NCBI RefSeq assembly: GCF_001187505.1
Contig: NZ_CP012150.1
Span: 1,116,001 to 1,180,000 of the forward strand
DNA: 64,000 nt
Origin: Mycolicibacterium goodii
Lineage (GTDB): Bacteria; Actinomycetota; Actinomycetes; Mycobacteriales; Mycobacteriaceae
Direction of reading: 5' to 3'
Shown here: piece by piece, positions 16,233-25,346 of the stretch
Position numbering within the stretch: the stretch's first letter is position 1
Layout of the letters: every line of letters starts with the position of its first letter
Made by a program: the position numbers and the translations under genes
Notes under the pieces: model-generated
Databases searched by the model: none
What the model saw: only the letters and a program-made list of their open reading frames with translations
What the model was told of the DNA's origin: nothing

Positions 16233-17438
16233 ATGACCCTCACCGCACCCTCGGCCAAGAAGTCCAGCTACGCGCCGCTGGAACTGTTCGACACCGACCG
16301 TCTGCTCGATCAGGACGAACGTGACATCGCCGCCACCGTCCGGCAGTTCGTCGACACCCGGCTCAAGCCCAACATCGAGGGCTGGTTCGAATCGGCGACC
16401 CTGCCGCGCGAACTGGCCAAGGAATTCGGCAATCTCGGCGTGCTCGGCATGCACCTGCAGGGCTACGGCTGCGCAGGCACCAACGCCGTCAGCTACGGGC
16501 TGGCCTGTATGGAGCTGGAGGCCGGCGACAGCGGCTTCCGCAGCTTCGTGTCGGTGCAGGGCTCGCTGTCGATGTTCTCGATCTACCGCTACGGCTCCGA
16601 AGAGCAGAAGAACGAGTGGCTGCCGCGGCTGGCCGCGGGCGACGCGATCGGCTGCTTCGGCCTCACCGAACCCGACTTCGGCTCCAACCCGGCCGGCATG
16701 CGCACCCGCGCCCGCCGCGACGGCAGCGACTGGATCCTCAACGGCACCAAGATGTGGATCACCAACGGCAACCTGGCCGATGTCGCCACCGTGTGGGCGC
16801 AGACCGACGAGGGCAGCGGGGGAGTCAAGGGCTTCCTGGTCCCCACCGACACACCGGGATTCACCGCCAACGCGATCCACCGCAAGCTGTCGCTGCGGGC
16901 CTCGGTGACCTCCGAACTGGTGCTCGACAACGTGCGTCTGCCCGCCTCGGCGCAGCTGCCGCTGGCCGAGGGGCTCTCCGCGCCGTTGTCGTGCCTCAAC
17001 GAGGCCCGGTTCGGCATCGTGTTCGGCGCGCTCGGCGCCGCCCGCGACAGCCTGGAGACGACGATCGCCTACACGCAGTCGCGTGAGGTGTTCGACAAGC
17101 CGCTGTCGCACTATCAGCTGACCCAGGAAAAACTGGCCAACATGACCGTCGAACTCGGCAAGGGCATGCTGCTGGCGATTCACCTGGGCCGCATCAAGGA
17201 TGCCGAGGGGGTACGCCCCGAGCAGATCAGCCTGGGCAAGCTCAACAACGTCCGCGAGGCCATCGCGATCGCCCGCGAATGCCGAACCCTGTTGGGCGGC
17301 AGCGGGATCACGCTCGAGTACTCGCCGCTGCGGCACGCCAACAACCTGGAGTCGGTGCTCACCTACGAGGGCACCTCCGAGATGCATCTGCTGTCCATCG
17401 GCAAGGCCCTCACCGGACGGGCGGCGTTCCGCTCATGA
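16233..17438 (+). CDS. gcdH: Glutaryl-CoA dehydrogenase (acyl-CoA dehydrogenase family)
   Basis: A 401-residue FAD enzyme. Acyl-CoA dehydrogenase signatures are CFGLTEPDFGSNPAGM, WILNGTKMWITNGNLADV, LLGGSGITLEYSPLRHANN and LTYEGTSEMHLLSIGKALTG with the catalytic Glu in YEGT, a pattern characteristic of glutaryl-CoA dehydrogenases. It would oxidise and decarboxylate glutaryl-CoA to crotonyl-CoA. AGGAG lies 8 nt before the ATG. It is 19 bp after the aminotransferase and overlaps the aldehyde dehydrogenase start by 4 bp. Placement with a C5 aminotransferase and a CoA-transferase supports the glutarate role. Confidence 0.88.
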   Translation: MTLTAPSAKKSSYAPLELFDTDRLLDQDERDIAATVRQFVDTRLKPNIEGWFESATLPRELAKEFGNLGVLGMHLQGYGCAGTNAVSYGLACMELEAGDSGFRSFVSVQGSLSMFSIYRYGSEEQKNEWLPRLAAGDAIGCFGLTEPDFGSNPAGMRTRARRDGSDWILNGTKMWITNGNLADVATVWAQTDEGSGGVKGFLVPTDTPGFTANAIHRKLSLRASVTSELVLDNVRLPASAQLPLAEGLSAPLSCLNEARFGIVFGALGAARDSLETTIAYTQSREVFDKPLSHYQLTQEKLANMTVELGKGMLLAIHLGRIKDAEGVRPEQISLGKLNNVREAIAIARECRTLLGGSGITLEYSPLRHANNLESVLTYEGTSEMHLLSIGKALTGRAAFRS

Positions 17439-18898
17439 GCCCGGTGACCATCAACCACCTCGTCGCAGGCGAATGGGTGGCCGGTGCCGGTGACGCGCTC
17501 GCCAGCGTCAACCCGGCCAGGCCCGCCGACGTGGTGGCCGAAGGGCACAACGCGACCACCTCGCAGGTCGACGCCGCGGTCACCGCGGCCGCCGAGGCGT
17601 TGCGCCCGTGGGCGGCGACGCCGACACACCAGCGCGGCGCGGTGCTGCTGGCCGCGGCGCAGATCGTCGACCGCAACGCCGAAACCTGGGGTCTGGAACT
17701 GGCCACCGAGGAGGGCAAGACCAGGGCCGAGGGCATCGGCGAGGTCCGCCGCGCCGCACAGATCCTGCGGTACTACGGCAACGAGGGTGACCGGCAGGCC
17801 GGGGAGATCTTCTCCTCGCCCCGCGCAGGCGAACAGATCCTGGTGACGCGCAAGCCACTCGGCGTGGTCGCCGTCATCACGCCGTTCAACTTTCCCATCG
17901 CGATCCCGGCGTGGAAGATCGCGCCCGCGCTGGTGTACGGCAACACCGTGGTGTGGAAGCCCGCGAGCACCGTTCCGGTGCTGGCGATCCGCCTCGCGCA
18001 GGCGCTCACCGAGGCGGGCCTGCCCGCGGGCGTGCTCAACCTGGTGATCGGCGACGCCGAGACCGGCACCGCGATCGTCGACCATCCCCGCATCGACGGC
18101 CTGACCTTCACCGGGTCCACCACGGTGGGCCGTCGCCTCGCGGCCGTGGCCGCCTCATGCGGCATCCCGATGCAGGCCGAGATGGGCGGCAAGAACGCCG
18201 CCGTGGTGCTCGACGACGCCGACCTGGACGTGGCCGTCGAGCAGGTGCTGCTCGGCGCGTTCCGGTCGACCGGCCAGAAGTGCACCGCCACCTCACGTTT
18301 GATCGTCACCGACGGAATCGCCGAACGGTTCACCGAGGCGGTGGTGGAGCGGGCCCGTGCGCTGCGCGTCGGCGACCCCACCGACGACGCGACCGAGATG
18401 GGTCCGGTGATCACCGGCGCCGCCCGCAGCTCCATCACGGCGGGCATCGACACGGCCATCGCGCAGGGCGCCACGGTGCTGGCCGGCGGGCAGCCCTACA
18501 CCGAGGGGCCGCTCGCCGACGGATACTTCGTGGCCCCGACCGTCCTGGAGCTCGACGGCTCACCGGCCAAGGTGTGGAGCGAGGAACTGTTCGGCCCGGT
18601 GCTGGCGATCCGCCGCGCCGCCGACGCCGACGCGGCGTTCGAACTCGCCAACGACAGCGAGTTCGGCTTGTCCGCAGCGGTTTTCACCCAGGACCTGACG
18701 CGGGTGTTGCAGGCCATGGAGCAGATCGACGTCGGTGTGCTGCACGTGAACTCCGAATCGGCGGGGGCGGATCCGCATGTGCCGTTCGGCGGGGACAAGA
18801 AGAGCGGCCTCGGCCCCAAGGAGCAGGGTGCCGCCGCGCGCGACTTCTTCACCCACACCACCACCGTGTACCTGCGGGGCGGGCGGCCGGGCGCATGA
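17435..18898 (+). CDS. NAD(P)-dependent semialdehyde dehydrogenase
   Basis: A 487-residue aldehyde dehydrogenase. It has the cofactor loop VITPFNFPIAIPAWKIAPAL, the Gly motif FTGSTTVGRRLA, the general base Glu in AEMGGKNAAVV and the nucleophile Cys in STGQKCTATSR. In this operon the natural substrate would be glutarate semialdehyde (or succinate semialdehyde) formed by the aminotransferase. ATG 17435 overlaps the gcdH stop (ATGA) and is preferred to upstream in-frame starts inside gcdH. It overlaps the CoA-transferase start by 4 bp. Confidence 0.88.
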   Translation: MSPVTINHLVAGEWVAGAGDALASVNPARPADVVAEGHNATTSQVDAAVTAAAEALRPWAATPTHQRGAVLLAAAQIVDRNAETWGLELATEEGKTRAEGIGEVRRAAQILRYYGNEGDRQAGEIFSSPRAGEQILVTRKPLGVVAVITPFNFPIAIPAWKIAPALVYGNTVVWKPASTVPVLAIRLAQALTEAGLPAGVLNLVIGDAETGTAIVDHPRIDGLTFTGSTTVGRRLAAVAASCGIPMQAEMGGKNAAVVLDDADLDVAVEQVLLGAFRSTGQKCTATSRLIVTDGIAERFTEAVVERARALRVGDPTDDATEMGPVITGAARSSITAGIDTAIAQGATVLAGGQPYTEGPLADGYFVAPTVLELDGSPAKVWSEELFGPVLAIRRAADADAAFELANDSEFGLSAAVFTQDLTRVLQAMEQIDVGVLHVNSESAGADPHVPFGGDKKSGLGPKEQGAAARDFFTHTTTVYLRGGRPGA

Positions 18899-19998
18899 GC
18901 GGGGCCGCCCTTGAGGGCATCGTGGTCGCGGACTTCAGCCGGGTGCTGGCCGGCCCGTACGCCACCATGATGCTCGCCGACTTCGGCGCCGAGGTCATCA
19001 AGGTCGAGCGGCCCGGCACCGGGGACGACACCAGGCACTGGGGTCCGCCGTACGACTCCACCGGTGTGGCAACGTATTTCAACTCGGTCAACCGCAACAA
19101 GCGCTCCGTCGCACTGGATCTGGGCAGCGAGGAAGGGCGCGAGCAGGCGCGCGGGCTGATCCGCCGCGCCGACATCGTGGTCGAGAACTTCCGGCCGGGC
19201 ACCATGGAGAAACTCGGCCTGGGCTACGACGACATCCGCGCGATCCGCCCCGACGTCATCTACTGCTCGATCACCGGATTCGGCCACGGCGGCGGCGCGG
19301 GCCTGCCCGGATACGACCTGCTGGTGCAGGCCGTCGGCGGACTGATGAGCGTCACCGGCACCGAACCGGGTGATCCCACCAAAGCCGGTGTGGCGCTGGT
19401 GGATGTGCTGGCCGGTATGCACGCGCTCAGCGGCATACTGGTCGCGCTGGCCCACCGGGACCGCACCGGCGAGGGACAGCGCGTGGACACCAACCTGTTC
19501 TCGGTGCTGCTGTCGTCGATGGTGAACCAGGCGTCGGGCTATCTGGGCGCCGGTGTGGTGCCGGGCATCATGGGCAACCGCCACCCGAGCATCGCGCCGT
19601 ACCAGACCTTCGACACCGCCGACCGGCCGATCGCGGTCGCGGTGGGCAACGACAAGCAGTTCCGCGCGTTCAGCGAGGTGATCGGCAACCCCGAACTGGC
19701 CGACGATCCGCGGTTCGCGACCAACCCGCAACGGGTGGCCAACCGGGATGTGTTGTGTCCCTTGATCGAGACCGCGCTCAACGTGCACGGTGCCGATCAC
19801 TGGTATCACGCGCTGAATGCGGTCGGGGTGCCTGCCGGACCGATCAACGACCTGTCCGAGGCGTTCGCGTTCGCCGAGGAACTCGGCATCGAGGCCGTGG
19901 TGCAGATGCCGGACGGCCCCACCCCGCAGGTCGCCAACCCGATCACGCTGTCGGCGACCCCGGTGACCTACCGCAACAGCCCGCCTCCGCTCAGCTGA
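18895..19998 (+). CDS. Family III (CaiB/BaiF) CoA-transferase
   Basis: A 367-residue class III CoA-transferase. Visible motifs are VVADFSRVLAGPYATMMLAD, GAEVIKVERPGTGDDTR, ENFRPGTMEKLGLGYDDIR and SITGFGHGGGAGLPGYDLL, where the catalytic Asp sits in PGYD. In the glutarate pathway this family activates glutarate with succinyl-CoA; that role is inferred from gcdH in the same operon. ATG 18895 overlaps the preceding stop (ATGA). The gene ends the operon and overlaps the convergent pucR stop by 8 bp. Confidence 0.87.
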   Translation: MSGAALEGIVVADFSRVLAGPYATMMLADFGAEVIKVERPGTGDDTRHWGPPYDSTGVATYFNSVNRNKRSVALDLGSEEGREQARGLIRRADIVVENFRPGTMEKLGLGYDDIRAIRPDVIYCSITGFGHGGGAGLPGYDLLVQAVGGLMSVTGTEPGDPTKAGVALVDVLAGMHALSGILVALAHRDRTGEGQRVDTNLFSVLLSSMVNQASGYLGAGVVPGIMGNRHPSIAPYQTFDTADRPIAVAVGNDKQFRAFSEVIGNPELADDPRFATNPQRVANRDVLCPLIETALNVHGADHWYHALNAVGVPAGPINDLSEAFAFAEELGIEAVVQMPDGPTPQVANPITLSATPVTYRNSPPPLS

Positions 19999-21502
19999 GG
20001 CCGGGCCGCTCGCGGCTCACCAGCAGCTGCCAGGCGCGCACCGCGAGCCACAGCTGGGCGCGGGTGTCCGCGGTGTCGAGGTCGTCGGCGAGCAGATCGC
20101 CGATGCGCCGCATCCGGTTTCGCATGGTGTGGCGGTGGATCTGCAGTTCGCTCGCCGCGGCTTCGAGCTGACCGTTGTGCCGCAGGAACGCCGTCAGGGC
20201 GTCGAGAAGTTCGTCACCACCGGCCAGCACCGGTTCCAGCGGCTGGGCCAGCACGCGCAGCTCGGCCGTGCTGCGACCGCCCAACAGCGTGCCGAACACC
20301 TTCACGTCGGCGAACTCGGTGATACCGCGCCGGGATTTCGAATACGCGGCGATCCGGGCCTGTTCGACGCCGACGACCGCATCGGCCAGGCGCACCGGCC
20401 TGCTGGCCCCGCCGCTGACGGTGCGCCCGGTGACCCGACCGAACTCCTCGACCGCGGCGTAGACCCGCCTGCGCCGCGCCGCGGGCACGATGATGGCGAA
20501 CTCGTCGCCGGTGCTCGTCATCAGATACGCACCGGCAGGCGCGAGGCGCTGCCCGAGATCGTCCTGCGCCGTGAGCAGCGGCGTGAAGCCGGTCAGCAAC
20601 AGCACCACGACCTCGTCGTCGGGCCGAAACCCCAGATAGCGCAACACGGCGGTGTCGGTGGTCCCGGTTCCGGACAGGAGGTCGCGGGTGACCGCCGAGC
20701 GCAACCGGTCCTCGGCGTCCACCACGCGTGCGGGTTTCTCCAGTTCGATCGAGATCAGCGACACAGCATGGGCCACCAACAGCCGCTGCGAATTCGACAT
20801 GGGCTGCCCGGTGCGCACCGCGAGATGCCCACGGACAACCTGGGCGGCGCGCAGGCTCTGTACGGTCACGAAACCTTCGGCGTCGGCGACCACGCTCGCC
20901 TGGGTGCGGGCGCCGGTGCGCCGCGACGATTCCAGCACGTCGATCAGTTGTTCATCGGCGCCGCCGCGGGTGGCCAGGATGCGGCCCTCGATGTCGGCGA
21001 CCACGACTGTGCCGGACAGGCATTCGGCGAGCGCGTTCACCACGGCGGGGATGCCGCCGCGCAAGGTGGCCCGCACCAGCACCTGCTGCTGGTCGACCAC
21101 CCGTTGCACGGCGCGCAGTTCGTCGGCCTTGACCGCGTCGATCACGACGCGCGCGATCGCGATGAACGGTGTGGAGGCAGGCACCGCGAGCACCGGCAGC
21201 CCCAGTTCGTCACCGGCGGCCAGCACGGCAGCCGGGACCTCCCGCAGCGTGGTGCCGGTGTCGACGGCGAGCGCCGCGATGCCCGCCGCCGCCAGCCGTG
21301 CCACGTAGTCGCGTTGTTCGGCGGCCCCGGCACCGATGTTGATGCCGGTGGTCATGACGAGTTCGCCGCCCTCCAGATACGGTGTGGGATCTGCCAACTC
21401 GTTGGCGTGGGCCCAGGTGATCTCCCGGTCCGCGCCGTGGGCTCCCGCGAGCAGCACCAGGCCGAGCGCGTCGACCTGTGCCAGCCCGCGCGCGGTGATC
21501 AC
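19991..21502 (-). CDS. PucR-family transcriptional regulator
   Basis: A 503-residue regulator: N-terminal PucR domain (ARGLAQVDALGLVLLAGAHG, LEGGELVMTTG), a middle GGDEF-like domain, and a C-terminal helix-turn-helix (LEAAASELQIHRHTMRNRMR). GTG 21502 overlaps the puuD stop as GTGA; a longer frame to 21619 would lie inside puuD and is rejected. PucR-type proteins control purine, polyamine and amino-acid catabolism. It is the last gene of the minus-strand amine operon and faces the glutarate operon, so it probably regulates one or both. Confidence 0.88.
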   Translation of the reverse strand: MITARGLAQVDALGLVLLAGAHGADREITWAHANELADPTPYLEGGELVMTTGINIGAGAAEQRDYVARLAAAGIAALAVDTGTTLREVPAAVLAAGDELGLPVLAVPASTPFIAIARVVIDAVKADELRAVQRVVDQQQVLVRATLRGGIPAVVNALAECLSGTVVVADIEGRILATRGGADEQLIDVLESSRRTGARTQASVVADAEGFVTVQSLRAAQVVRGHLAVRTGQPMSNSQRLLVAHAVSLISIELEKPARVVDAEDRLRSAVTRDLLSGTGTTDTAVLRYLGFRPDDEVVVLLLTGFTPLLTAQDDLGQRLAPAGAYLMTSTGDEFAIIVPAARRRRVYAAVEEFGRVTGRTVSGGASRPVRLADAVVGVEQARIAAYSKSRRGITEFADVKVFGTLLGGRSTAELRVLAQPLEPVLAGGDELLDALTAFLRHNGQLEAAASELQIHRHTMRNRMRRIGDLLADDLDTADTRAQLWLAVRAWQLLVSRERPGLS

Positions 21503-22308
21503 TCCGCCGGTGCCGCCGCGACAGCTGTGGACTGGCGGGCCTGTTCGGCCGCGTCGACGAACGCGCCGAACAACCGCATCCGGTCGGCCGGTGAACCGTC
21601 GGTGTCCTCGGGATGCCACTGCACGCCCAGATAGAAGCGGTCAGGGTCCTCGATGCCTTCGGTGATGCCGTCGAGCGCCCGTGCGGCCACCACCAGATTG
21701 CGCCCGAGGCGGTCGACGGCCTGGTGGTGTCCGTTGCGGCCGACCACGCGTTCGGCGCCGAGGATCGCGGCGAGTCGCGTACCCGCGACCACATCGATGG
21801 GCTCGTCGACGAACACCGGTTCTCCGGGTCCGCCGTGGTGCAGTCGGTAGTCCTCGATGTCACCGATCAGGGAGCCGCCGCGGGCGACGTTGAGCAGCTG
21901 CGAACCCCGGCAGATCCCGAAGATCGGCCTGCCGGCGGATTCGGCCGCGGCGATCACGGCGAACGCGTCGCGGTCGGCACGCAGGTCGACCCCGTAGGAC
22001 TTCGGGTTGGGTTCGCACACGCCGTAACAGGACCCGTCGACATCGCCGCCGCCGAGCAGCAGTACACCGTTGAAATCGGCTGCCGCCGAAGGGTTTTCCA
22101 GCGGCGTGCTGGTGTCCCACAGCTCGAACGACGCACCGAGTGAGACCAGGGTCTCCAATGCGGTGCGGGTGAACCGCCTGACCAGTCCGGCGTCGTGCTC
22201 GTCGATGTCGGGATAGTTCAACGAGGCCAGGACGCACACGTGGGCGCGCGCCGACGCCGGTTCCGACGGGTTCGGGATGACGTCTTCGCGCCGTACCCGA
22301 ATGGTCAT
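21499..22308 (-). CDS. puuD: Gamma-glutamyl-GABA hydrolase-like protein 1
   Basis: A 269-residue class I glutamine-amidotransferase-like hydrolase. The nucleophile elbow is FGICRGSQLLN with C133; the catalytic His and Glu are in VQWHPEDT. PuuD-type enzymes remove glutamate from gamma-glutamylated GABA or related omega-amino acids. ATG 22308 overlaps the stop of the upstream puuD copy, and its own stop overlaps the pucR start. Tandem duplication with a second PuuD suggests two different glutamyl substrates. Confidence 0.88.
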   Translation of the reverse strand: MTIRVRREDVIPNPSEPASARAHVCVLASLNYPDIDEHDAGLVRRFTRTALETLVSLGASFELWDTSTPLENPSAAADFNGVLLLGGGDVDGSCYGVCEPNPKSYGVDLRADRDAFAVIAAAESAGRPIFGICRGSQLLNVARGGSLIGDIEDYRLHHGGPGEPVFVDEPIDVVAGTRLAAILGAERVVGRNGHHQAVDRLGRNLVVAARALDGITEGIEDPDRFYLGVQWHPEDTDGSPADRMRLFGAFVDAAEQARQSTAVAAAPAE

Positions 22309-23018
22309 CGCGATGCCTTTCTCTTACGGGCCCGGTCGACCAGGTCGGCGAACAGGGCGGCGTCGGTGTCGGAAGTGGCATGCCGGTCCTCGGGATGCCA
22401 CTGCACGGCGAGGATATCCGCCCTGGAGTGCTCGACGGCCTCGATCACCCCGTCGGCGGCCACACCCGTCACCGTCAGACCGCCACCCAGTCGGTCGATC
22501 GACTGGTGGTGATACGACGAAACCTCGACGGTCTCGGTGCCCACGATCGAGTGCAGCCGCGAACCGCCGACCACCCACACGGGATGGATGGCGTTGTGAT
22601 GCGGCGTCGTGGTCTCGGTGATGTGCTGCACCAGGGTGCCGCCGAGCGCCACGTTGAGCACCTGCAGGCCGCGGCAGATCGCCAGGGTGGGCAGCTCCAG
22701 ATCGAGCACGGCGCGGGTCACCCCCAGGTCGAAGTCGTCCTGGAACGCGACGGTGTCCTTGGTCTCGGGTGCCGGTTCGGCGCCGTAGCGGCACGGTTCG
22801 ACATCGGCACCGCCGGGCAGCAGCGCCCCGTCGAACCCGCCCAGCCGCTGCGGCAGTTCGGCGAGCGGGTCGGCGGCGGGCCCGTGCAGGATCACCGGCT
22901 CACCGCCTGCCGCCCACACCGCCTCGCAGATGGCCTCGGCGGCCAGGGTCGCCGAGAACCGCAGGATCGGCACGCTCTCGGCACGCCGGCCCGGCACCCC
23001 GATCAGCGGGCGGTTCAC
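22305..23018 (-). CDS. Gamma-glutamyl-GABA hydrolase-like protein 2
   Basis: A 237-residue class I amidotransferase-fold protein with nucleophile C115 in LAICRGLQVLN and catalytic His-Glu in VQWHPEDR. It has HHQSIDRLG, as in PuuD. GTG 23018 overlaps the preceding stop (GTGA), which decides the start; a much longer open frame upstream is in the coding sequence of the binding-protein gene and is not real. It is about 30 residues shorter than the neighbouring copy and clearly diverged from it. Confidence 0.87.
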   Translation of the reverse strand: MNRPLIGVPGRRAESVPILRFSATLAAEAICEAVWAAGGEPVILHGPAADPLAELPQRLGGFDGALLPGGADVEPCRYGAEPAPETKDTVAFQDDFDLGVTRAVLDLELPTLAICRGLQVLNVALGGTLVQHITETTTPHHNAIHPVWVVGGSRLHSIVGTETVEVSSYHHQSIDRLGGGLTVTGVAADGVIEAVEHSRADILAVQWHPEDRHATSDTDAALFADLVDRARKRKASR

Positions 23019-23734
23019 TCGCCGAAGGGGTAGTCGAGGGTCGGCAGCCACTCCTTCCAGACATCGCGCAGCCGCCCCGTCTCGATGAGACGCGCGAGCG
23101 CCCCGTCGATTTCGGCGAGGGTGTCCGGACGGTCCTTCGACACCGCGATGCCCCACTTGTTGGCCGTCTGCACCGTGAACGCGAGTTCGTAGTCGGGATG
23201 CGTCGCGCCGAGCGGCACGAACACCACGTCGTCGTCGACGACGGCGTCGACCTCTTCGGCCAGCAGCGCCGCGAGCATGTCCGCGTACACGTCGTCCGAG
23301 CCCGCACCGAACGGCACGCCGATGGCACCGGTGAAGGTCTCGACGAGCTTCATGTTGGTGCTGTTCTCGATCGCGGCCACCTTGCGGCCGACGAGATCCT
23401 CTGGACTCCTGATGCCGGTTCCGCGACGGATCAGCACACCCTCGTGGAACACCGCGTAGGGGCGGGTGAAGTCGACCTGCGCCTGCCGCTGCGGGGTGAT
23501 GCCCTGACCGCACAGCACGGCGTCGGCGTCACCGCGCTGCACCGCCGGGATCATGTCGACCCACGGGACCCGCACCCATTCGACGGGCCTGCCGAGTTCG
23601 GCACCGAGCGCCTCGGCGACGCCGGGCTCATACCCGGTGCGGCCCTCCTCGGGTGTCCACAGCGAGAACAGCGGCGGGGCCTCGGCGTCGAGGCAGGCCA
23701 GCCGCAGTGGCTTGCGGGTTGCGGTTTCGGTCAC
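23015..23734 (-). CDS. Family 3 solute-binding-protein-like protein without signal peptide
   Basis: A 239-residue protein resembling polar amino-acid binding proteins of ABC importers: YEPGVAEALGAELGRPVEWV, QVDFTRPYAVFHEGVLI, LVGRKVAAIENSTNMKLVE and a C-terminal EIDGALARLIETGRLRDVW. The start GTG 23734 overlaps the glutamine-synthetase stop (GTGA). From this start the protein begins VTETATRKPLRLACLDAE with no hydrophobic signal sequence or lipobox, and no permease or ATPase gene is nearby. It is therefore probably cytosolic, either an amine sensor or a ligand carrier for the operon's enzymes. That role is inference. Confidence 0.8.
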   Translation of the reverse strand: MTETATRKPLRLACLDAEAPPLFSLWTPEEGRTGYEPGVAEALGAELGRPVEWVRVPWVDMIPAVQRGDADAVLCGQGITPQRQAQVDFTRPYAVFHEGVLIRRGTGIRSPEDLVGRKVAAIENSTNMKLVETFTGAIGVPFGAGSDDVYADMLAALLAEEVDAVVDDDVVFVPLGATHPDYELAFTVQTANKWGIAVSKDRPDTLAEIDGALARLIETGRLRDVWKEWLPTLDYPFGE

Positions 23735-25116
23735 GGTGCGTCGCTCCAATACATTTCGCGTTCCCACTCGGTCACATAGCCACAGAACCGGGCCCACTCG
23801 TCGGCGTGGAAGTCGACGAGCAGCGACGAGAGGTCCGGACCGAGCGCCTGGGTGAGCACCTCGTCGGCGCGGAAGGCGTCGATGGCCTCGCCGAGCGTCA
23901 ACGGCAGTGCCGGGAAGCGGTCGTCGACCGGCGCGTCATAGGACGATCCCTGCGTCGGCTCACCCGGGTCGATGGCGTTCTTCATGCCGTCCTCACAGGC
24001 CGCCAGGATGACCGCGTGCGACAGATAGGGGTTGACCGCGGCGTCGGGCAGCTTGTACTCCAGGCGCCCGACCGCGGACAGCCGCACGGTGCAGGTCTTG
24101 TTGTCCAGACCCCAGTTGATCCGCGACGGCGCGAATTGTCCGGCGTCCCAATACCGTTTGTACGAGTTCACCGTGGAACCGTTGATCAGCATGGCCCCTG
24201 CCGAGTGCGCCAGCAGACCGCCGAGCGCGTGCTGACCGAGTTCGGACAGGTGCAGTTGGGTGACACCCGGCTCGGCGAGGACGTTGACGTCGTCGCGCCA
24301 CAGGCTGAAGTTGTGGTGGCAACCGTTGCCCATCATGCCGGTCGCGGGCTTGGGCATGAAGCTCGCCTCGATGCCCAGCTCACGCGCCACCTGCTTGCAG
24401 ATCTGGCGGTAGGTGATCAGCCGGTCGGCGGTGAGGTCGGCCCGGTCGTACATGAAGTTGAGCTCCACCTGGAACTCGTCTTCGTAGTCACCCTCGATCA
24501 TGTCGAGGCCGAGCGCCTGGGCGTATTCGATGACCTTCTTGACGATCGGGCGGTTCCGCTCGAGATGCTCGATGTGGTAGGCCGGGCTGGAGCCCGGACG
24601 GAACTGCGCCTGCAGGCCTTCGCCCTGCCAGGTCATCTCCGGCTCGCAGCCGGTGCGCAGCTCCAGACCGGTACGGTCGGTGAAGCCCGCATGCATCCGG
24701 CGCAGCACTCCCCGTGAGTCGCAAGCGAATTCGGCACCGGCACGTTCGGGAAGGTGGTCGGGTTCATACAGGCGGCAGAACACCCTGGCGAAGCTCGGGT
24801 CCCACGGCAGCACCGCGAACGTCTCCAGGTCCGGGATGGCCGTGTACTCAGGGGCGTTCACGCCGCCGGCGAGCAGCACACCCTCGCGGGTGCCCTGCAG
24901 GTTGGCCACCGCGGTCTGGTGTTGCTGCACACCCTTGACGGCGAGGCGTTCAAAGTGCCTGGCGGGAGCGACCTTTCCCACGACCCGGCCGGTGATGGTG
25001 ACGGCCTGGAAGTAGACGAACTCGACTCCCCGGTCGGCGATGGTCTCCAACGCGGCGGCGAGGTGCGGGCTGGTGGCATTGGCCTGCCGGTGCACGTCAA
25101 GGGGTGAGATGGTCAT
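23731..25116 (-). CDS. Glutamine-synthetase-family gamma-glutamyl-amine ligase
   Basis: A 461-residue member of the glutamine synthetase superfamily. It has the N-terminal beta-grasp part (VEFVYFQAVTITGRVVGKVA), the metal-site motif GCEPEMTW, EGDYEDEFQVELNF, the ATP loop PKPATGMMGNGCHHNFSLW, and NSYKRYWDAGQFAPSRINWG with the family Arg. Context (two PuuD hydrolases, amine-type P450, PucR) points to a PuuA-like enzyme joining glutamate to an amine rather than ammonia. Such ligases also occur in mycobacterial cyclic-amine loci. The gene is 5 bp after the ferredoxin gene in the same operon. Confidence 0.87.
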   Translation of the reverse strand: MTISPLDVHRQANATSPHLAAALETIADRGVEFVYFQAVTITGRVVGKVAPARHFERLAVKGVQQHQTAVANLQGTREGVLLAGGVNAPEYTAIPDLETFAVLPWDPSFARVFCRLYEPDHLPERAGAEFACDSRGVLRRMHAGFTDRTGLELRTGCEPEMTWQGEGLQAQFRPGSSPAYHIEHLERNRPIVKKVIEYAQALGLDMIEGDYEDEFQVELNFMYDRADLTADRLITYRQICKQVARELGIEASFMPKPATGMMGNGCHHNFSLWRDDVNVLAEPGVTQLHLSELGQHALGGLLAHSAGAMLINGSTVNSYKRYWDAGQFAPSRINWGLDNKTCTVRLSAVGRLEYKLPDAAVNPYLSHAVILAACEDGMKNAIDPGEPTQGSSYDAPVDDRFPALPLTLGEAIDAFRADEVLTQALGPDLSSLLVDFHADEWARFCGYVTEWEREMYWSDAP

Positions 25117-25121
25117 GGTGA

Positions 25122-25310
25122 TCAGTCCTCGATCGTGATGGCCTGGAGCGGGCAGACGTCGGCGGCCTCCTCGACCACGGACCGCTCGGAATCAGAAGGC
25201 GTGCTGATGTATTCGAGCACGCCTTCGTCGGTCATGGAGAACACCGATGGTGCGGCGATGACGCACTGGCCGTGGTCCTGACAGCGGGTGAGATCAACCG
25301 AGACACGCAT
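25122..25310 (-). CDS. 3Fe-4S-type ferredoxin
   Basis: A 62-residue ferredoxin with three cysteines, C10, C16 and C53, in CQDHGQC and VCPLQAI, with His 13 where a fourth ligand could be. This spacing is that of single-cluster ferredoxins that pass electrons to bacterial P450s. It lies 36 bp after the P450 gene and 5 bp before the glutamine-synthetase-like gene. No ferredoxin reductase is in the window, so a reductase from elsewhere must serve. Confidence 0.9.
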   Translation of the reverse strand: MRVSVDLTRCQDHGQCVIAAPSVFSMTDEGVLEYISTPSDSERSVVEEAADVCPLQAITIED

Positions 25311-25346
25311 TTTCGATCCTTTCTGAGCGGGTGGGCTGTTGCGGAT

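Noticed and set aside
14177..16258. Long minus-strand open frame of 693 codons
   Set aside because: Antisense to the peroxiredoxin and aminotransferase genes, with low-complexity composition.
17911..18894. Upstream extension of the CoA-transferase frame
   Set aside because: Antiphase reading of the aldehyde dehydrogenase gene; ATG 18895 is coupled to its stop.
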